Shown here: positions 59,421 through 64,000 of the stretch, piece by piece | Layout: every line of letters starts with the position of its first letter | How positions within the stretch are numbered: the first letter of the stretch is position 1 | Assembly: GCF_050947875.1 (NCBI RefSeq) | Contig: NC_134569.1 | Location: 17,009,631 to 17,073,630, forward strand | DNA length: 64,000 nt | Origin: Dermacentor variabilis | Lineage: Eukaryota > Arthropoda > Arachnida > Ixodida > Ixodidae | Direction: 5' to 3' | Notes under the pieces: model-generated | The model's database searches: none | The model's input: only the letters and a program-made list of their open reading frames with translations | Told to the model about the DNA's origin: nothing | Program-made: the position numbers and the translations under genes

Positions 59421-60669
59421 GTACGTATGTACCTACCCCTTACGTAATACCCCTTTTATTAGGGGTCTTTAAGGCAGTAAAATGAAATGGAACGAAGCTT
59501 CCATAATGAATCGTACTTGGCCCGATCTTCCTTGCTCTTACTTGCTTCCCTAAATATGTCTCGAGCCGTCGTTCAAATATATTATCTGATTTGATCCGTG
59601 CTTGTGTGTTTGCGCGCACACGAATCAGTAATTTAATTAGAGATAGTGAACGAAAATGAGTATGTGTGTGTGCAATTAACTCAACGAGCAGTCAGGGGAA
59701 GGAAGCATCAACAGTGAGAAGTGGAAGAATGAATTACACAGACAAACACTCGGAGTACGCGAAAGATCCGCGCTTCAGCTGACATAGGTTCGTTCTCTGT
59801 TCGGAAGGAACTCGTTCGCACATTCCTGAAAGCGGGTGTTGTCGACCCAAGAAACTCTAACCCGTAAGAGCGAGTTAGCAGGGAGCAGAGAATCGTCCTC
59901 GAACGTGAAACGTAGCGCTGCTTTATTAAACTCGTACGTCTACCATCATGCAGTCGGCTGCTTTCGCGTTCGACTGCTTCTCGCAGCGGCCGTGAAACGC
60001 GCGTGGCTACACACGGGCGCACACAAACGGTAGCAGCAGGCGCCGAGTGCAAGCGAGCCTGACAACGCAGGCAGAGGCAAATGATGCACAGGCACACACA
60101 CGTACGCGGACGAAGGGTCGGCCGTTCAGGCGTGGACACCCCCGTGTTCAACTTGACGCCTGCACAACGCGCGGGGAGTCGATGCATGAGGAGCCGAGGA
60201 AGTGGAGACGAGGTCTGCAGCCTCGGCTCGCAGTGCGCGAGTGCGTGCGTGCGCCGGCGTCCCCGCACCCTTGGACACCTGACAAGCGGGGATGCCGAGA
60301 ATAGCGTCACCGCCGGCGGCAGCCTTGCCGATGCTCGTCCCGGTGATGCCCGCCCGGCATTAGCTCCTGCCCGCCTTCCACTCCTGGCTCCGGGTCGACG
60401 TCGAGGGCCTCCTGCTAAGAGGTGAGTGCGTGCCTTAACATTTTTGTGTTTGCTTATTTCCTTTCGTGCCCTTCTTGGTAGAAAGAATTGGTTGCAGCGT
60501 TGAGATAGTTATGGGCCATTACGACGGGTTGCGATGGTGGGACAAGCTTATACATCTCTGCACAGTTGATGTTTCACAGCACGAATTATGTCCTTATTAC
60601 TTCCTCAATTTTACATCATAGCAAGATCGAGCGGCAGGGGTAAATTTGGTCTCAAAGTCAAAGTCGTTT
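59421..60669. other. CpG-rich block; candidate host promoter/first exon
   Basis: From about 60000 to 60420 the sequence is CpG-rich with overlapping open frames on both strands (200 codons on minus at 59708-60310, 114 codons on plus at 60081-60425), none with a domain. At 60419-60427 AAGAG/GTGAGTGCG matches a strong splice donor on the plus strand and coincides with the end of the GC-rich block. That combination is typical of a first exon, but I cannot identify the gene. Confidence 0.35.
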
Positions 60670-60985
60670 GATGCACTTTGCGTGTATTCGCGGGCTCCTT
60701 TCACGCTCGGAAAAACACTTTTATGTAGCACATATTGAGCAATAGAAAGATGTATAAGAAATTTTTCATGCTGCCCTACAATTTTCTCATCGATAGTTTT
60801 CATCTAATTATAATATTTCACAAGTTTATTAATTAGAACTGATTATCTAATTAGGCAGAATGTAAAAATAATAATTTGAGTATCTCCAAGCGACAGCAAA
60901 CAACATTACCTTGGTTCTGTCCAGCTACATGGCATTCACATATCTTTAAACTCTGGCTAAGGTTAGCTGGGACACCCTGCATATA
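60670..60985 (-). repeat. Dispersed repeat ending in GGGACACCCTG, copy 2
   Basis: It shares with 37020-37375 GCGTGTATTCGCGGGCTCCTT, CACGCTCGGAAAAACACTTT, CTACAATTTTCTCAT and ACATTACCTTGGTTCTG-like blocks, and ends GCTGGGACACCCTGCATATATATA. Same orientation as copy 1. Confidence 0.8.
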
Positions 60986-61009
60986 TATATAAATGAGATG
61001 CGAAATGCA

Positions 61010-61080
61010 GTGAGGGTAACCGTAATATAGATATCCAGTTTGCTGCCCTGCACTGGGTAAGGGAAGACATGTAGATAAAG
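61010..61080 (-). mobile_element. LINE 3' terminal block remnant
   Basis: GAGGGTAACCGTAATATAG...GCTGCCCTGCACTGGG resembles the inverted form of the I-type 3' block at 5877-6010. No coding sequence accompanies it. Confidence 0.4.
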
Positions 61081-63065
61081 AAGAAACGCAGACACAGCAA
61101 CGAATGTGCGATGGTACCTTGCCGCATGGTTGATGAAGAGTCTATTGTGCCGCGATGTATAATTATGCACTGGCAGCGAGACATAATGCGCACGCTCCTG
61201 TAAGAATGACTTGATGAATGCTCTTTGAAGCGGTCCACTGATAACTCCTAATGCAGAAAGAACGCAAAATGCGTCAATCACTCTGGCTGTGCCATACAGA
61301 CAGACACATACGCTGGGCAAAGCAAAGAGTGGTATAATGCGGGAGTATTGAAAAAAAGAAACAAGCTGCTGCTGGTTACCTTTTCGCACTAGTATCACGG
61401 TTTCTCCTCCCAACACTTTAGCTCAAAATGAGAAAGAGTGTGTTTATGAAAGTTAGATGTTAGCCCTGCGCCATGCAAAGTTCACTACTTCGGATGGTAC
61501 TGACGGAGATTATACAAGTATGTACATGAAAAGAACGCAACTTAATATAATCAATAATACAGAACCAAATAAAGGGATGTGCGAAGGTCAAGCAGTGACG
61601 ATAAATCCTGAGTGTCCTGAGTAGAGCAGCAGGACTTTGGTACTTCGAATTGCGCTCCCATTTTGGTTCGAAACCTTTCGCAGATAATTTGTATCAATCG
61701 GTCTACAGGTATATCAAGTAATGAATTTGCTGCTAATCACCCGGCGGTAAAGCGCCGGCAATGACAGAGTACCTCTCTAACGACCTCAGGGAAGCTTACG
61801 CTTAAGACGTAATGATGAACTCAGTAGAACTATATATTTAACTGACCAACTACTTGAATCTGTTGGATAGTGACAAGACTTAATGGTCTTATTTTTTCAA
61901 GCGATATTGGAATGGTACGCCTTTCTTCCTTTCTTTTAAACCAGTAATAGAAGTGTGCAAGTGCAAGCTGCTTGCAATGTGAGCACCTTGTTTGAGTACC
62001 CCGCAAGCGACAGCCAACATGGCGCTCTTTTCACGGAGTGCAGGATACGGTGTTTGTTATGACAAACAAGAAAACAGCACGTTCGAACTATTTTAAGATA
62101 CTAGAACTACGCAGGCTATTCACCGTTTCTCGAATGAGCAGTGTAGGAATTCTTTAAAAAGAAGTTTGCCTGTTTACCGTTTAAATGAAATAAAGAAGGA
62201 GGTTCCTGTTCACCTCTCGGTAATAGGACGGCCGACTACGTTCAAACTTTTTTCCTTCGTCCGTTTTTCACGTAGTAAACTAGAGCAGCCGCGGCATGTT
62301 CCACGCCGATGTGCTTTCGCGGCAGAAAACGTGTTCATCCTCATCAATCAGGGACACTTGCCAACAAACACGGCAGTTTCTCTTTGACATAACGTGGAAT
62401 CCGAGCACCTTCGTGCATCAGAGCTGATAAAGACGTGAACACGATAGCCTACTTTGACAAAAAGTAATTACTTGCCGTATGTGGTGCGAATAAGTCACGT
62501 GCTGCTGACGTGCTTGTTTTTATAGTGTTTACATATTTTGAATTGACGCATGTCTCACGTCATGTTAAAAGCGCAACAGCTGTGTCTAATGGGAGCGAAG
62601 AGAGCTGCACGCCTGGCTAATCATGGCGCGGCGAACATGACGATTGCATAAGTATCGTCGTTCCTAGAACGAATTGGCAAGCGTGTACCAGCTGTCACCT
62701 CGGCATCCATCAACCTCGCCGTTCTTGTCGCTTTCTTGGGGAGTCTCGCAACTCTCACGGACAGACGCTGCATCCTTTAGAACAGTGTTACAAATACATT
62801 AGCAGCACATTTACATAACTCACGGATGGTGTGGCTACCGGCGCGGTTTTGCTGGCAATTGTTCCGTCCGAGTGTCTCTTTCCGTACCATGAAAATTTGT
62901 CACAGCGAGTCCATCAGTTTAGTCTCTCACAGAAAGGTAACGCGTGCTCTGCGTAATGCATTCGTGTACACCTCGCAGAGAGGGCGGTGCAAGCTCTTCT
63001 CTCACCGATGAACAAAGAAACTTGCATTAGTAAGACCTTGATGAGGGCTATAGTTGGTTCACTAA
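61081..63065. other. Unassigned intergenic DNA
   Basis: No gene or repeat recognised. The 156- and 91-codon minus frames near 60950-61416 overlap each other and the repeat remnant and show no domain. Confidence 0.35.
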
Positions 63066-63809
63066 GAACTTGAGGTTGAACAGCGCAAATAAGACAAGGG
63101 CACGAGAAAAAAAATACACAGACAAGTGCTGCCTGCCAAATGGAAGTTTATTTGAATTTCTATAGTCATTTTATACCTATTCTAGCATAGACATGCCTAC
63201 AGCAGTCGCGAATACATCTGCAAAATGAGATACCATCATATTCTTTCATTCAAAAAAGCTATTTATTTTTCCTACAAGGCAAGAGAGGGAGCGCTTACAC
63301 ATTTATTTCCTTCCTTTCTAATGTAGTATAAGAGTCTATTATTTCCTTTTCCCTCTTACGTTTTCGTTTCCCTATGAATTTTGTTTTTTCGGATATGGGA
63401 GTGCAGGAACACCTGTTACAATGCCCTGCTAAATGACTCCCATAGCCATTCTTTAGGTTACTGCTGTGCTGACGAGCTTTGTCGTTGAAACACTGTCCCG
63501 TTTTCTGCGGAAAAACTTACATAGGGCATGTCGATGGCTATATTACATTATAAAGGAAGGAGATAAATGTGCGAGCGCTCCCTCTCTTGCCTTGTCCGAA
63601 ACAAAAATAGGTTTTTGAATGAAAGATTATGATGTATCTGATTTTGCAGATGTATTCGCGACTGCTATTCGCGAACTGCTGTAGGCATGCCTATGCTGGA
63701 AAAGGTGTAAAATGATTGGAGAATTTCAAATAAACTTCCAGTTGACAGTCAGCGCTTGGTGTTTGTTTCCTCGTGTCCTTGTTTTATTCGCACTGTTCAA
63801 CCTCAGTTC
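63066..63809. mobile_element. Large inverted-repeat (foldback) element
   Basis: The left arm (63066-63329) and right arm (63541-63809) are inverted copies with scattered mismatches and small indels. Shared blocks include GAACT(T)GAGGTTGAACAG, TGGAAGTTTATTTGAA, GGCATGCCTACAGCAG, CGCGAATACATCTGCAAAAT, TCTTTCATTCAAAAA and CAAGGCAAGAGAGGGAGCGC. The spacer is about 210 bp and non-coding. Arms this long relative to the spacer fit foldback-type elements. Confidence 0.85.
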
Positions 63810-63838
63810 GAACCAAACAAACATTTTCTTCCGCGATC

Positions 63839-64000
63839 GAGAGAGAGAGAGAGCGTAAACTTTTATTTCATATCAACAAGATTTGAGTCCGGCGTCTTTT
63901 TAGTGGGTCTGGGCACCCGCCGCGAGAAAACCGCGAAATTGATGAGGACAATGCGGCGACGTAACAGCTTTCGATTTCCTTTCATGCTTCTGGTCCCTTC
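63839..64000 (-). mobile_element. LINE 3' end, cut by the window edge
   Basis: On the minus strand the sequence ends AAATAAAAGTTTACGCTCTC followed by a CT run (63836-63853). This is the AATAAA-GTTT-plus-short-repeat end seen at 51050-51073 and 17310-17345. The coding part would lie beyond 64000. Confidence 0.5.

Noticed and set aside
59708..60310. 200-codon minus-strand open frame
   Set aside because: Low-complexity Cys/Arg/Ser composition within the CpG-rich block; the opposite strand is also open there, and no family signature is seen.

Overview
This window reads as repeat-dominated nuclear DNA from a hard tick (Ixodidae). The organism call is an inference. It rests on a tRNA-derived SINE like the tick Ruka family (14641-14890), many RNase-H-bearing non-LTR retrotransposons of the I superfamily and CR1-like LINEs with long T/A-rich 3' tails, small Ty3/Gypsy elements with TGT...ACA long terminal repeats, MITE-like inverted-repeat elements, and long AT, ATT, TG and TGCG microsatellites. 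I found no bacterial operons, rRNA, CRISPR array, genuine tRNA gene or convincing host protein-coding gene. Almost all recognisable coding sequence belongs to mobile elements, mostly decayed.

Layout. 1-4274 is unassigned DNA with one CpG-rich block. 4275-5096 is a MITE-like inverted-repeat element, followed by two minus-strand LINE 3' fragments (5150-6395). A GGCCCACC-type minisatellite (7190-7698) is split by a 2.4-kb inverted-repeat element (7699-10147). 10283-12286 holds a foldback and another inverted-repeat element. 12.3-26.9 kb is mostly non-coding: CpG-rich blocks, a SINE, microsatellites, a SINE-interrupted foldback and a perfect 75-bp-arm palindrome at 25305-25475.

The centrepiece is a nested stack at 26891-36782. 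A Gypsy element (B) has a second Gypsy element (A) in its right LTR. Element A has a 2.56-kb I-type LINE inside its integrase gene. The same LTR of B also carries a CR1-like LINE 3' end whose tail is part of a three-copy tandem duplication. Target-site duplications (TSDs) mark each of these insertions, so the order can be read directly.

36.8-40.7 kb is mostly unassigned. 40691-44475 is a near full-length, broken minus-strand CR1-like LINE. 45.0-47.1 kb is a plus-strand CR1-like LINE split by an insertion with an 8-bp TSD. 47.99-53.29 kb is another plus-strand CR1-like LINE, interrupted by an I-type LINE that itself contains a solo LTR, and by a second solo LTR. 53.85-59.42 kb is a near full-length but degenerate I-type LINE (ORF1 zinc knuckles, endonuclease, reverse transcriptase, RNase H) interrupted by an inverted-repeat element rich in TG/TGCG. 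60.0-60.4 kb is CpG-rich and ends in a good-looking splice donor, the best hint of a host gene. The window closes with a large inverted repeat (63066-63809) and the 3' end of another LINE.

How the parts relate: retrotransposon proteins (endonuclease, reverse transcriptase, RNase H, integrase, Gag) would have driven copying of these elements. The SINE and MITE-like elements encode nothing recognisable and presumably depended on enzymes supplied elsewhere. Apart from the LINE ORF at 29396-31844, which is broken only once, no element looks close to coding-competent.
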